Positions 18,562 through 28,866 of a DNA stretch of 64,000 nt are shown here, one piece after another. A program made the position numbers and the translations under genes. Under the pieces are notes generated by a model. The model was not told the origin of the DNA, searched no databases, and saw nothing but the letters and a program-made list of their open reading frames with translations. The number at the start of each line of letters is the position of its first letter. Positions within the stretch are counted from its first letter, which is position 1. This DNA is from Diplonema papillatum (taxonomy: Eukaryota > Euglenozoa > Diplonemea > Diplonemida > Diplonemidae). Location of the stretch: contig JAPJBO010000192.1 of assembly GCA_030068145.1 (NCBI GenBank), positions 1-64,000 of the forward strand. Direction: 5' to 3'.

Positions 18562-21500
18562 CTAAACCCGGTTGTGGGTATGTCGGCAGGAAACTGGTTG
18601 CTTCAGTTTAAGTTGAAGTATGGGGAAGACGACTATGTCTCGCGTCATCTGGAGGAACAGAAGGAGGCCTACACAATTCTTGGCTGTAAACACATGGGGC
18701 AGGTGCGTGGGGTAGGGGAATCTAAGGCAGTCACGTCTGAAATTGTCTATCGACGGACAGTGGAGAACTATGTGTTCAAGCATGGGTTTACTCGTGTTTT
18801 GGTGACAGTGCCAACATAGTCCTTGTAGAAGGTCATAGCATCTATCGTCGTTTCGAAGGAAGTGCTTGTTCAAGGGTGAGTGGCCCGTACGCAAAGCAAA
18901 AAGTTGTAGTTCTGCCTGCCTGGACAGAACTGTTGGCAGTTTAGTGGGCAGGAGTCCCCGTGTTGCTGCATAGTGGAAATTTTTTGGACGATCGTTGAGC
19001 CAGCAGCTGAAAAGGTTCTCAGCAATTCTTGCTTTGGCAGACTGCAGATCAAGGCGCGTGTAGGTGTCACCCGTTTGGGAGCGAGCCCTATTTGCAATTG
19101 CATCTGCTTGTTCGTTTCCCCAAATACCACAATGTGCAGGCACATGCTTCAGGGTGACGTTTTCTGCTACGGTATCACGTAATATCAGGTGGATGGAACT
19201 TGCTATCTCATCGTTTTGTCTTAATCCTTTTTCGAGAGTTCTTAGTACCGATTGGCAGTCGGAGAGAAGGAGTGCCCTCGATCCAAGCGTATTGGGCAAA
19301 AAGTATTGAATCGCATGCACGCCAATGAAAACTGCAATTAGCTCAGCACGGAATATCGTCGCAAATCTGCCACCACTCGTCATCAGGTGCAGGGAGCAGG
19401 AGGATACGCGCTTCACATATATCCGTAGTCCCAACAGGCGTCGCGGAAAGTTGCGCAGGACTTCTTCGGTGATCGCATTGCGTGTCACGATGAGGCAGCC
19501 AGAGCCAGTGTTCTGTTCACGTGGCGCTTTAGACGCATCCGTGAAGACGGTGACGTCTCGATCAGGCAGCGACTCAAGGGAGAGTTCGAACGACTTCCGT
19601 TTTTGGGCAGCACTGGAAGATTTCGAAATACCCGGACACGTAGTAATGATGTGGATTGAGTCTGGGACTTCAAGGGAAGAGCACGAGGTCGGAGGCAAGA
19701 GATTCTGCGGACGCACGTTCAATAGCCCAGTCGAAGCGAGTTCTTCACGAGCTGCATGGGACCACGTTGTCGGAGCCGGGAGATATCTGACACAGATATC
19801 ATGGCCACGTGTTCGCGGAAGACGTCGTATTCGTTCATACAGCGTGCACAAAAGTTTAGTGCGGTAAATCTCCAGAGGAACTACGTCAGCTTCGAGGCAG
19901 AGAGAGTGCGTTGATGTTGAGGTTGGGAGCCCTGTGATGATGCGAAGGGCACGGTGGTGGTCCATTTTCATCAGGTGAAAATCATGATTCAGCAGGCACG
20001 GACCGTACACGCCAATGCCATAGAGGAAGACGGGGAGAACGTACGCAAGGTAGAGGGATCTGAGTGACCTCGATTGAGCTGAGGTAATTGCGTTCGCGAT
20101 GCTCTTCATGTTGGACAGTCTTGCGTTAAAGCGTAACCGGATGTTCGAGACATGATCAGTGAACGTCAGGCTCGAGTCAAAGATGACCCCTAGGAAGCGC
20201 GCAGATCTAACATTTGAGAGCAGCGGGGCGGACGTAAGGAGGACGTTTTGGAAGGCATAGAGCGGATCACGGATAGTTGCAAGGCTTGTAACATCTAAAC
20301 CATTGCACTGGAGGATTCGGTGGCCATCAATAGACGTGAGGTGTGGGTCGTTGAACTTTTTTGCCTTGGCCGAGAGGCGAAATGTACAAGTCGCAGCGTC
20401 AATGAGATCAGAAGGATGCAGGCCGAGATCACTGAAGACCTGAAGCGAGAGTCGGGAGTTGGCAGCGGTTGATGGGAAGTGAACAGCAATGGTCGTAATG
20501 GGATCAGACGGAAGTACCGGGTAATAGATGAGATGCGTCTTGCTCACCGACATGTCCATCTGAAACTCCTGTGCCCACTCATCGACGACAGCGGTGACTT
20601 TTTGGGCAAGTGTCTGCAATTCTTCATCAGAAAAGGCGCTGCAGACAACCGCTAGATCATCAGCAAAGAGCGTGAAAACCAGACCGGGAATGAGGGCTTC
20701 GAGTCTCTCAGCCAACGGGTCAATGTAACAGAGGAAGAGGGTTGGAGCCAGCACAGTCCCCTGGGGAACACCTTTCACGATGCTAAAGAATTTACCTAGT
20801 ACCCCATTCACCTTGGCAGCCGCGCGGCGGCCATGCAGAAAGTGCAAGATCCAACGTTTCAAACGCCCCGAAATGGACTTCGCGCCAAGCTGGTTTCCCA
20901 GTATGGTCTTATCGACCTTGTCGAAAGCCTTCGATATATCCAGGAGTAGAAGCGCAGACTTCTTTCCTGCAACGCGTGCTTGGGCCAAAGCGTGTTGTAC
21001 AGTTCCTATTTGCTCTTCTGCGGAGCGCCCCTTCTGGAATCCTGCTTGCGACGGGTGGATTGGACTGTCCAGCAGCGCCCGGTTGAGACGAACCAGTACC
21101 ATCCTCTCTGCCAGTTTCGCAACGCAGCTTGTCAAAGCGATAGGGCGATAAGAGTCAACGTTCTCCGGTGTCTTACCAGGTTTAATCTGCATCAGAATGT
21201 GCGCCTCTTTCCAATTGGGAGGCACAACTCCCTTTGACCACGTGAGGTTTATCAGCCGCAACAAAACTTGCTTTGAGCGATCGCCAAGGTGGATGAGCAT
21301 CAGGTTATTGACCCCATCAGGGCCAAGGCTGGTCGAAGGTTTGAGTTCAGCAATAGCCGCGTCAAGCTCCGACGGAAGGAATGAGAAGTCCAGTTGGTGA
21401 GTAGAGGAGTCAATCGGCAAAGTGTTCGTTTGCCCTGAGCATGTAGCTGCTAAGTGGCTGCCCATTTCTGATGCCTTTGCTCTGTCGTCATACTCAAATT

Positions 21501-22788
21501 GACCATTAATAAGGAGTGGTGGGATAACAGGGTCATTCTCCACATCATCAGCGGACTGCATTAGCCTGTGAAAGTCAGACATGGTGGAGGTTCGGGAAAG
21601 CGAGGCTGCCGTCCTGCTAATGTGATCAGACTTGGCTTGGTTGATGAGGCGATTTATCTTCTGCTGTGCGGCCTTGAGCTGGATTCTAACGTCATCAGGC
21701 GGTCTGTTACGATCAGCAAGGTCTGCGCGTAGACGATCCCTTTCTTCAATCGCAGTACGCACTTCGCTGGTGAACCAGGCATGACCACGTCTGGATGTCG
21801 AAGTCGGTATATGGCGATCCCTAGCAGCACGTAAGGACGCCGAGAAGCGTTTGGATATTTGAGCAATGTCGTTGACCGGGAGGCCTTCAAGCAGTAGGTC
21901 AGCAGAAGAGCCAAAAGCTTCCCAATCTGCCTTGTTCCACCTGAACGGCTTCGGCTTCACTGTAGGACGGGTGAGGTTGGAGGGAATGTTGAGAATCATT
22001 GGTGCGTGATCGGAACCTCCATTTACGTCGAGCGTCTTCCATGTGAAATCTAGGCCGTGCGGTGAAAGAACCAAGTCAGGCGATGTCGACGAGTGTGGTC
22101 GAGTTGATACAGCAGGATTGTTGCAAACAGTCAGGTCGGAGCAAAGGATCCAGTTCGCGAGAGACGAACTCCGCGTGTTTGGAAGTGATTGTGCCTCCCA
22201 GAGCGGGTGGTGCAAGTTGAAATCACCAGCAATAACAGCATTGCTGAACGGGAGATACTGAGGATCAAAGTGATCTGTACGCGAGTCATGTCTAGAGTAG
22301 GGCGGTATGGGTGGTTTGTAGATATTGACAGCTAAGAGTCTTCGGTCGTCAGGTAGAGCGAGTTCAACATCAAGTCGTTCCGTCGCATCGTCGGCGCAGG
22401 GAGAGCTGTAGACAAGACGCCGGTACGCGATAGTGTTCCGAACAAGGGTGATTAGCCCTCCACTTACTCTACGACTGCTGGAGCCCGGGTTACGTTCAAT
22501 TATTCTGGCTTGTTGCTCAACGTTGAAACCAAGTACGGTCACTGTAACGTCGGAGGGGAGGTTGGTTTCTTGTAAGAGTACAACATCAATGCCGTGCTTG
22601 GCAATTAGATCCAGAATAAAGTCACGTCTCCGGACCCAGCTATTGCAGTTGAAAATTAGAAAGCGAAGTCCGAGGTAACAGGCTGTTGTCACCGGGCCAG
22701 GGTGGGGGTGAATATCACCACATCTCAGTAGTAGCAGGCCGTGTGGGTTCGTCCGCGGGGAGCACGAGGTACAGCTTCTGGAACTCAA
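18562..22788 (-). CDS. ORF2 copy B (frame broken from ORF1 by 11-bp duplication)
   Basis: Same protein as ORF2 of copy C from CSPRTNPHG onward: 2A-like GDIHPHPGP close to the start, AP endonuclease (GDFN, SDH), RT (LLDISKAFD, PQGT, FADD), RNase H and the C-terminal CCHC-like motif, with 1408 codons open. The 11-bp tandem duplication (GGCAGGAGATG twice, 22858-22879) sits between the ORF1 stop and the 2A region, so here ORF2 is not in ORF1's frame. If ORF2 is made by stop readthrough, this copy should not make it. Confidence 0.85.
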   Translation of the reverse strand: MSSRSCTSCSPRTNPHGLLLLRCGDIHPHPGPVTTACYLGLRFLIFNCNSWVRRRDFILDLIAKHGIDVVLLQETNLPSDVTVTVLGFNVEQQARIIERNPGSSSRRVSGGLITLVRNTIAYRRLVYSSPCADDATERLDVELALPDDRRLLAVNIYKPPIPPYSRHDSRTDHFDPQYLPFSNAVIAGDFNLHHPLWEAQSLPNTRSSSLANWILCSDLTVCNNPAVSTRPHSSTSPDLVLSPHGLDFTWKTLDVNGGSDHAPMILNIPSNLTRPTVKPKPFRWNKADWEAFGSSADLLLEGLPVNDIAQISKRFSASLRAARDRHIPTSTSRRGHAWFTSEVRTAIEERDRLRADLADRNRPPDDVRIQLKAAQQKINRLINQAKSDHISRTAASLSRTSTMSDFHRLMQSADDVENDPVIPPLLINGQFEYDDRAKASEMGSHLAATCSGQTNTLPIDSSTHQLDFSFLPSELDAAIAELKPSTSLGPDGVNNLMLIHLGDRSKQVLLRLINLTWSKGVVPPNWKEAHILMQIKPGKTPENVDSYRPIALTSCVAKLAERMVLVRLNRALLDSPIHPSQAGFQKGRSAEEQIGTVQHALAQARVAGKKSALLLLDISKAFDKVDKTILGNQLGAKSISGRLKRWILHFLHGRRAAAKVNGVLGKFFSIVKGVPQGTVLAPTLFLCYIDPLAERLEALIPGLVFTLFADDLAVVCSAFSDEELQTLAQKVTAVVDEWAQEFQMDMSVSKTHLIYYPVLPSDPITTIAVHFPSTAANSRLSLQVFSDLGLHPSDLIDAATCTFRLSAKAKKFNDPHLTSIDGHRILQCNGLDVTSLATIRDPLYAFQNVLLTSAPLLSNVRSARFLGVIFDSSLTFTDHVSNIRLRFNARLSNMKSIANAITSAQSRSLRSLYLAYVLPVFLYGIGVYGPCLLNHDFHLMKMDHHRALRIITGLPTSTSTHSLCLEADVVPLEIYRTKLLCTLYERIRRLPRTRGHDICVRYLPAPTTWSHAAREELASTGLLNVRPQNLLPPTSCSSLEVPDSIHIITTCPGISKSSSAAQKRKSFELSLESLPDRDVTVFTDASKAPREQNTGSGCLIVTRNAITEEVLRNFPRRLLGLRIYVKRVSSCSLHLMTSGGRFATIFRAELIAVFIGVHAIQYFLPNTLGSRALLLSDCQSVLRTLEKGLRQNDEIASSIHLILRDTVAENVTLKHVPAHCGIWGNEQADAIANRARSQTGDTYTRLDLQSAKARIAENLFSCWLNDRPKNFHYAATRGLLPTKLPTVLSRQAELQLFALRTGHSPLNKHFLRNDDRCYDLLQGLCWHCHQNTSKPMLEHIVLHCPSIDNFRRDCLRFPYPTHLPHVFTAKNCVGLLLFLQMTRDIVVFPILQLKLKQPVSCRHTHNRV

Positions 22789-22910
22789 GAAGGGGATACG
22801 TGGACAGTTGTGGGTGGAGTCAGGATCTAGTTTTGTTTGGAAAGCTCGGCGATGATAGGCAGGAGATGGGCAGGAGATGGTTTAGAATCCAAGTTTCGTT
22901 GCAAGCTGGG

Positions 22911-24110
22911 TCACTTGGCGGAGTTGTTGTGAAGCTTCGGGCCTTTCTTCGCAGCAGCCAAGGACTTAGTCTCGGATTCCGGAGAAGTCGAATCTCTGCT
23001 TCTTTTCGGTCCAGTCTTGGCGCTCTGAATTTGGGCCCTCGGGGAGTCGGTGTTGGTTACGGCGGTGTTGTTTTTCTTCATTCTTATTTCAGTCTGGAGG
23101 TCAGTGAACATCGAGCGCATCTCAGAGTGACTGCCTTCGACGACACCTTTCAGTGTTAAGGCCATATTCGCCGAGAGAGACTCTACAGCCGCGACAAGGT
23201 CCCCTTTGATCTCGACACGCAGCTCGTCCATCTTCCTCGAGCTCTCCTTTTCGAGGGCAGTGATAGAGCGTTGCTGATGATTCAGCGCTCTCTCGAGGTC
23301 TTCCTTCGTAACATACTTCGAGGGACTGAGGGTTGTAGCGGAGGGCGACGCTGCTGCAGCTGACTTGGAGGCCACAAGAGCAGCTGAGTACGACTTGGTG
23401 ATGGTATGGTTTGGTCGGTCGGAGGAGGACAGACTCAGCTTAACGCCGTCGACTTCAAATGCAGAGGCAGTCTGCGGGGTCAGACTCTTGACATGCCAGA
23501 ATTGGCCCGCTTCGTCGTTCCCCGGTCGGATCGGTGTCGATTCCCATCCAGCTTTTCCCAATGCCTTCGTCAGCTGGCTCTTGTTTACGTTCTCCGGTGC
23601 ACCGCGAACCTTGTAGTAGTGGGTCGTATCGGGCGTCCCTTCGAGTATTGCCGCCACCCTCTCTTGCTCGGCCGCCTCAACGCGGAGTCCAAGACCAAGT
23701 TTCGTCACTACAAGGCCCCAGTGCTCGACTCCACTCGCTTCGACCTTCGTCCACACTTCCGCGGCGTTCTCCCGTTTGTCGTCCCCGTTCAGCCACACCA
23801 TCGCAAATTTGCGGCGTTGGTCATAGGTGCTTCTGTTCATTAACTGATTGGTGAACAGAGCTTCCCTACCAGAAGCCCGCAACAAGCCTTCGATGACCGG
23901 AACCCTGTCGAAGTAAAGGGCATAGTACACCCTGGAGCCGGGCTCCCCCTTCACCTTTGGCTGGACAACTCGTCCTTCAGATCCAAGTATGCAGGACAGG
24001 CGCTTTTCGATTTCCTTGGCGATGCTCCCATGTTGAATTTGACCTGAGACAGCCTCGTGCAGCTGGAGGACAATTCCAGCCTCTTTGTCAGCAGTCCAAA
24101 CGTTGGACAT
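22911..24110 (-). CDS. ORF1 copy B
   Basis: Identical in translation to copy C ORF1. 399 codons from the ATG at 24110. Coiled-coil middle, basic C-terminus, TGA stop. Confidence 0.75.
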   Translation of the reverse strand: MSNVWTADKEAGIVLQLHEAVSGQIQHGSIAKEIEKRLSCILGSEGRVVQPKVKGEPGSRVYYALYFDRVPVIEGLLRASGREALFTNQLMNRSTYDQRRKFAMVWLNGDDKRENAAEVWTKVEASGVEHWGLVVTKLGLGLRVEAAEQERVAAILEGTPDTTHYYKVRGAPENVNKSQLTKALGKAGWESTPIRPGNDEAGQFWHVKSLTPQTASAFEVDGVKLSLSSSDRPNHTITKSYSAALVASKSAAAASPSATTLSPSKYVTKEDLERALNHQQRSITALEKESSRKMDELRVEIKGDLVAAVESLSANMALTLKGVVEGSHSEMRSMFTDLQTEIRMKKNNTAVTNTDSPRAQIQSAKTGPKRSRDSTSPESETKSLAAAKKGPKLHNNSAK

Positions 24111-24528
24111 ATTACCGGTCGGAGTTCGTGACAACTGTCTTTGTTACTAACGTTTTTTCTTGGGCACGAAATCGTTCTCTACCGTTGGCCTAATAGATTA
24201 CGTACTGTATTGGACACGGTGTGAGACAACCAATAAAGTACAGAAACTGTAGCTTTTAAATCGTTGGTTTTTCGTTTTTTTTTTTTTTTTTTTTCGGGAC
24301 TGACTTCCCAGCGGAGTGACGATTTAACGAGACATGGCTGGAAAGCCAGCGGTCAGTTGGGAGACTGGGCAAGCGAATGAACGAATACACCAGAAGCTGA
24401 CCTGGACTTGGGGGCAATTCCCCTAGGGACGTTAGTGAAACTTCGAGCGGAAGGCAATTGAGGTTATCTAGTTCTCACTATCGTTTAAGATAGCGGGTGA
24501 GTCATTTACAGGAGGATCTTGTTTTGTT

Positions 24529-27500
24529 CTAAACCCGGTTGTGGGTATGTCGGCAGGAAACTGGTTGCTTCAGTTTAAGTTGAAGTATGGGGAAGACGAC
24601 TATGTCTCGCGTCATCTGGAGGAACAGAAGGAGGCCTACACAATTCTTGGCTGTAAACACATGGGGCAGGTGCGTGGGGTAGGGGAATCTAAGGCAGTCA
24701 CGTCTGAAATTGTCTATCGACGGACAGTGGAGAACTATGTGTTCAAGCATGGGTTTACTCGTGTTTTGGTGACAGTGCCAACATAGTCCTTGTAGAAGGT
24801 CATAGCATCTATCGTCGTTTCGAAGGAAGTGCTTGTTCAAGGGTGAGTGGCCCGTACGCAAAGCAAAAAGTTGTAGTTCTGCCTGCCTGGACAGAACTGT
24901 TGGCAGTTTAGTGGGCAGGAGTCCCCGTGTTGCTGCATAGTGGAAATTTTTTGGACGATCGTTGAGCCAGCAGCTGAAAAGGTTCTCAGCAATTCTTGCT
25001 TTGGCAGACTGCAGATCAAGGCGCGTGTAGGTGTCACCCGTTTGGGAGCGAGCCCTATTTGCAATTGCATCTGCTTGTTCGTTTCCCCAAATACCACAAT
25101 GTGCAGGCACATGCTTCAGGGTGACGTTTTCTGCTACGGTATCACGTAATATCAGGTGGATGGAACTTGCTATCTCATCGTTTTGTCTTAATCCTTTTTC
25201 GAGAGTTCTTAGTACCGATTGGCAGTCGGAGAGAAGGAGTGCCCTCGATCCAAGCGTATTGGGCAAAAAGTATTGAATCGCATGCACGCCAATGAAAACT
25301 GCAATTAGCTCAGCACGGAATATCGTCGCAAATCTGCCACCACTCGTCATCAGGTGCAGGGAGCAGGAGGATACGCGCTTCACATATATCCGTAGTCCCA
25401 ACAGGCGTCGCGGAAAGTTGCGCAGGACTTCTTCGGTGATCGCATTGCGTGTCACGATGAGGCAGCCAGAGCCAGTGTTCTGTTCACGTGGCGCTTTAGA
25501 CGCATCCGTGAAGACGGTGACGTCTCGATCAGGCAGCGACTCAAGGGAGAGTTCGAACGACTTCCGTTTTTGGGCAGCACTGGAAGATTTCGAAATACCC
25601 GGACACGTAGTAATGATGTGGATTGAGTCTGGGACTTCAAGGGAAGAGCACGAGGTCGGAGGCAAGAGATTCTGCGGACGCACGTTCAATAGCCCAGTCG
25701 AAGCGAGTTCTTCACGAGCTGCATGGGACCACGTTGTCGGAGCCGGGAGATATCTGACACAGATATCATGGCCACGTGTTCGCGGAAGACGTCGTATTCG
25801 TTCATACAGCGTGCACAAAAGTTTAGTGCGGTAAATCTCCAGAGGAACTACGTCAGCTTCGAGGCAGAGAGAGTGCGTTGATGTTGAGGTTGGGAGCCCT
25901 GTGATGATGCGAAGGGCACGGTGGTGGTCCATTTTCATCAGGTGAAAATCATGATTCAGCAGGCACGGACCGTACACGCCAATGCCATAGAGGAAGACGG
26001 GGAGAACGTACGCAAGGTAGAGGGATCTGAGTGACCTCGATTGAGCTGAGGTAATTGCGTTCGCGATGCTCTTCATGTTGGACAGTCTTGCGTTAAAGCG
26101 TAACCGGATGTTCGAGACATGATCAGTGAACGTCAGGCTCGAGTCAAAGATGACCCCTAGGAAGCGCGCAGATCTAACATTTGAGAGCAGCGGGGCGGAC
26201 GTAAGGAGGACGTTTTGGAAGGCATAGAGCGGATCACGGATAGTTGCAAGGCTTGTAACATCTAAACCATTGCACTGGAGGATTCGGTGGCCATCAATAG
26301 ACGTGAGGTGTGGGTCGTTGAACTTTTTTGCCTTGGCCGAGAGGCGAAATGTACAAGTCGCAGCGTCAATGAGATCAGAAGGATGCAGGCCGAGATCACT
26401 GAAGACCTGAAGCGAGAGTCGGGAGTTGGCAGCGGTTGATGGGAAGTGAACAGCAATGGTCGTAATGGGATCAGACGGAAGTACCGGGTAATAGATGAGA
26501 TGCGTCTTGCTCACCGACATGTCCATCTGAAACTCCTGTGCCCACTCATCGACGACAGCGGTGACTTTTTGGGCAAGTGTCTGCAATTCTTCATCAGAAA
26601 AGGCGCTGCAGACAACCGCTAGATCATCAGCAAAGAGCGTGAAAACCAGACCGGGAATGAGGGCTTCGAGTCTCTCAGCCAACGGGTCAATGTAACAGAG
26701 GAAGAGGGTTGGAGCCAGCACAGTCCCCTGGGGAACACCTTTCACGATGCTAAAGAATTTACCTAGTACCCCATTCACCTTGGCAGCCGCGCGGCGGCCA
26801 TGCAGAAAGTGCAAGATCCAACGTTTCAAACGCCCCGAAATGGACTTCGCGCCAAGCTGGTTTCCCAGTATGGTCTTATCGACCTTGTCGAAAGCCTTCG
26901 ATATATCCAGGAGTAGAAGCGCAGACTTCTTTCCTGCAACGCGTGCTTGGGCCAAAGCGTGTTGTACAGTTCCTATTTGCTCTTCTGCGGAGCGCCCCTT
27001 CTGGAATCCTGCTTGCGACGGGTGGATTGGACTGTCCAGCAGCGCCCGGTTGAGACGAACCAGTACCATCCTCTCTGCCAGTTTCGCAACGCAGCTTGTC
27101 AAAGCGATAGGGCGATAAGAGTCAACGTTCTCCGGTGTCTTACCAGGTTTAATCTGCATCAGAATGTGCGCCTCTTTCCAATTGGGAGGCACAACTCCCT
27201 TTGACCACGTGAGGTTTATCAGCCGCAACAAAACTTGCTTTGAGCGATCGCCAAGGTGGATGAGCATCAGGTTATTGACCCCATCAGGGCCAAGGCTGGT
27301 CGAAGGTTTGAGTTCAGCAATAGCCGCGTCAAGCTCCGACGGAAGGAATGAGAAGTCCAGTTGGTGAGTAGAGGAGTCAATCGGCAAAGTGTTCGTTTGC
27401 CCTGAGCATGTAGCTGCTAAGTGGCTGCCCATTTCTGATGCCTTTGCTCTGTCGTCATACTCAAATTGACCATTAATAAGGAGTGGTGGGATAACAGGGT

Positions 27501-28860
27501 CATTCTCCACATCATCAGCGGACTGCATTAGCCTGTGAAAGTCAGACATGGTGGAGGTTCGGGAAAGCGAGGCTGCCGTCCTGCTAATGTGATCAGACTT
27601 GGCTTGGTTGATGAGGCGATTTATCTTCTGCTGTGCGGCCTTGAGCTGGATTCTAACGTCATCAGGCGGTCTGTTACGATCAGCAAGGTCTGCGCGTAGA
27701 CGATCCCTTTCTTCAATCGCAGTACGCACTTCGCTGGTGAACCAGGCATGACCACGTCTGGATGTCGAAGTCGGTATATGGCGATCCCTAGCAGCACGTA
27801 AGGACGCCGAGAAGCGTTTGGATATTTGAGCAATGTCGTTGACCGGGAGGCCTTCAAGCAGTAGGTCAGCAGAAGAGCCAAAAGCTTCCCAATCTGCCTT
27901 GTTCCACCTGAACGGCTTCGGCTTCACTGTAGGACGGGTGAGATTGGAGGGAATGTTGAGAATCATTGGTGCGTGATCGGAACCTCCATTTACGTCGAGC
28001 GTCTTCCATGTGAAATCTAGGCCGTGCGGTGAAAGAACCAAGTCAGGCGATGTCGACGAGTGTGGTCGAGTTGATACAGCAGGATTGTTGCAAACAGTCA
28101 GGTCGGAGCAAAGGATCCAGTTCGCGAGAGACGAACTCCGCGTGTTTGGAAGTGATTGTGCCTCCCAGAGCGGGTGGTGCAAGTTGAAATCACCAGCAAT
28201 AACAGCATTGCTGAACGGGAGATACTGAGGATCAAAGTGATCTGTACGCGAGTCATGTCTAGAGTAGGGCGGTATGGGTGGTTTGTAGATATTGACAGCT
28301 AAGAGTCTTCGGTCGTCAGGTAGAGCGAGTTCAACATCAAGTCGTTCCGTCGCATCGTCGGCGCAGGGAGAGCTGTAGACAAGACGCCGGTACGCGATAG
28401 TGTTCCGAACAAGGGTGATTAGCCCTCCACTTACTCTACGACTGCTGGAGCCCGGGTTACGTTCAATTATTCTGGCTTGTTGCTCAACGTTGAAACCAAG
28501 TACGGTCACTGTAACGTCGGAGGGGAGGTTGGTTTCTTGTAAGAGTACAACATCAATGCCGTGCTTGGCAATTAGATCCAGAATAAAGTCACGTCTCCGG
28601 ACCCAGCTATTGCAGTTGAAAATTAGAAAGCGAAGTCCGAGGTAACAGGCTGTTGTCACCGGGCCAGGGTGGGGGTGAATATCACCACATCTCAGTAGTA
28701 GCAGGCCGTGTGGGTTCGTCCGCGGGGAGCACGAGGTACAGCTTCTGGAACTCAAGAAGGGGATACGTGGACAGTTGTGGGTGGAGTCAGGATCTAGTTT
28801 TGTTTGGAAAGCTCGGCGATGATAGGCAGGAGATGGTTTAGAATCCAAGTTTCGTTGCAA
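24529..28860 (-). CDS. ORF2 copy C: 2A-like, AP endonuclease, RT, RNase H
   Basis: 1443 codons, same domain order and catalytic residues as copy A (GDIHPHPGP; GDFN; SDH; LLDISKAFD; PQGT; FADD; VFTDAS; RAEL; LLSD; HCGIWGNEQAD; CWHCH). The first codon counted is TTG and no ATG precedes the 2A motif. Upstream the frame runs straight back to the ORF1 TGA (28869-28867). Expression by UGA readthrough or by reinitiation is inferred. Confidence 0.9.
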   Translation of the reverse strand: MQRNLDSKPSPAYHRRAFQTKLDPDSTHNCPRIPFLSSRSCTSCSPRTNPHGLLLLRCGDIHPHPGPVTTACYLGLRFLIFNCNSWVRRRDFILDLIAKHGIDVVLLQETNLPSDVTVTVLGFNVEQQARIIERNPGSSSRRVSGGLITLVRNTIAYRRLVYSSPCADDATERLDVELALPDDRRLLAVNIYKPPIPPYSRHDSRTDHFDPQYLPFSNAVIAGDFNLHHPLWEAQSLPNTRSSSLANWILCSDLTVCNNPAVSTRPHSSTSPDLVLSPHGLDFTWKTLDVNGGSDHAPMILNIPSNLTRPTVKPKPFRWNKADWEAFGSSADLLLEGLPVNDIAQISKRFSASLRAARDRHIPTSTSRRGHAWFTSEVRTAIEERDRLRADLADRNRPPDDVRIQLKAAQQKINRLINQAKSDHISRTAASLSRTSTMSDFHRLMQSADDVENDPVIPPLLINGQFEYDDRAKASEMGSHLAATCSGQTNTLPIDSSTHQLDFSFLPSELDAAIAELKPSTSLGPDGVNNLMLIHLGDRSKQVLLRLINLTWSKGVVPPNWKEAHILMQIKPGKTPENVDSYRPIALTSCVAKLAERMVLVRLNRALLDSPIHPSQAGFQKGRSAEEQIGTVQHALAQARVAGKKSALLLLDISKAFDKVDKTILGNQLGAKSISGRLKRWILHFLHGRRAAAKVNGVLGKFFSIVKGVPQGTVLAPTLFLCYIDPLAERLEALIPGLVFTLFADDLAVVCSAFSDEELQTLAQKVTAVVDEWAQEFQMDMSVSKTHLIYYPVLPSDPITTIAVHFPSTAANSRLSLQVFSDLGLHPSDLIDAATCTFRLSAKAKKFNDPHLTSIDGHRILQCNGLDVTSLATIRDPLYAFQNVLLTSAPLLSNVRSARFLGVIFDSSLTFTDHVSNIRLRFNARLSNMKSIANAITSAQSRSLRSLYLAYVLPVFLYGIGVYGPCLLNHDFHLMKMDHHRALRIITGLPTSTSTHSLCLEADVVPLEIYRTKLLCTLYERIRRLPRTRGHDICVRYLPAPTTWSHAAREELASTGLLNVRPQNLLPPTSCSSLEVPDSIHIITTCPGISKSSSAAQKRKSFELSLESLPDRDVTVFTDASKAPREQNTGSGCLIVTRNAITEEVLRNFPRRLLGLRIYVKRVSSCSLHLMTSGGRFATIFRAELIAVFIGVHAIQYFLPNTLGSRALLLSDCQSVLRTLEKGLRQNDEIASSIHLILRDTVAENVTLKHVPAHCGIWGNEQADAIANRARSQTGDTYTRLDLQSAKARIAENLFSCWLNDRPKNFHYAATRGLLPTKLPTVLSRQAELQLFALRTGHSPLNKHFLRNDDRCYDLLQGLCWHCHQNTSKPMLEHIVLHCPSIDNFRRDCLRFPYPTHLPHVFTAKNCVGLLLFLQMTRDIVVFPILQLKLKQPVSCRHTHNRV

Positions 28861-28866
28861 GCTGGG

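Larger units (their letters stand above)
18311..24267 (-). mobile_element. I/Ingi-like non-LTR retrotransposon, copy B
   Basis: Minus strand, 5' end at 24267, poly(A) as T17 at 18311-18327. Almost identical to copy C through ~5.9 kb; the differences I noticed are an 11-bp duplication at 22858-22879 and a G/A change near 21974. The near-identity suggests a very recent second insertion or a tandem duplication. Confidence 0.9.
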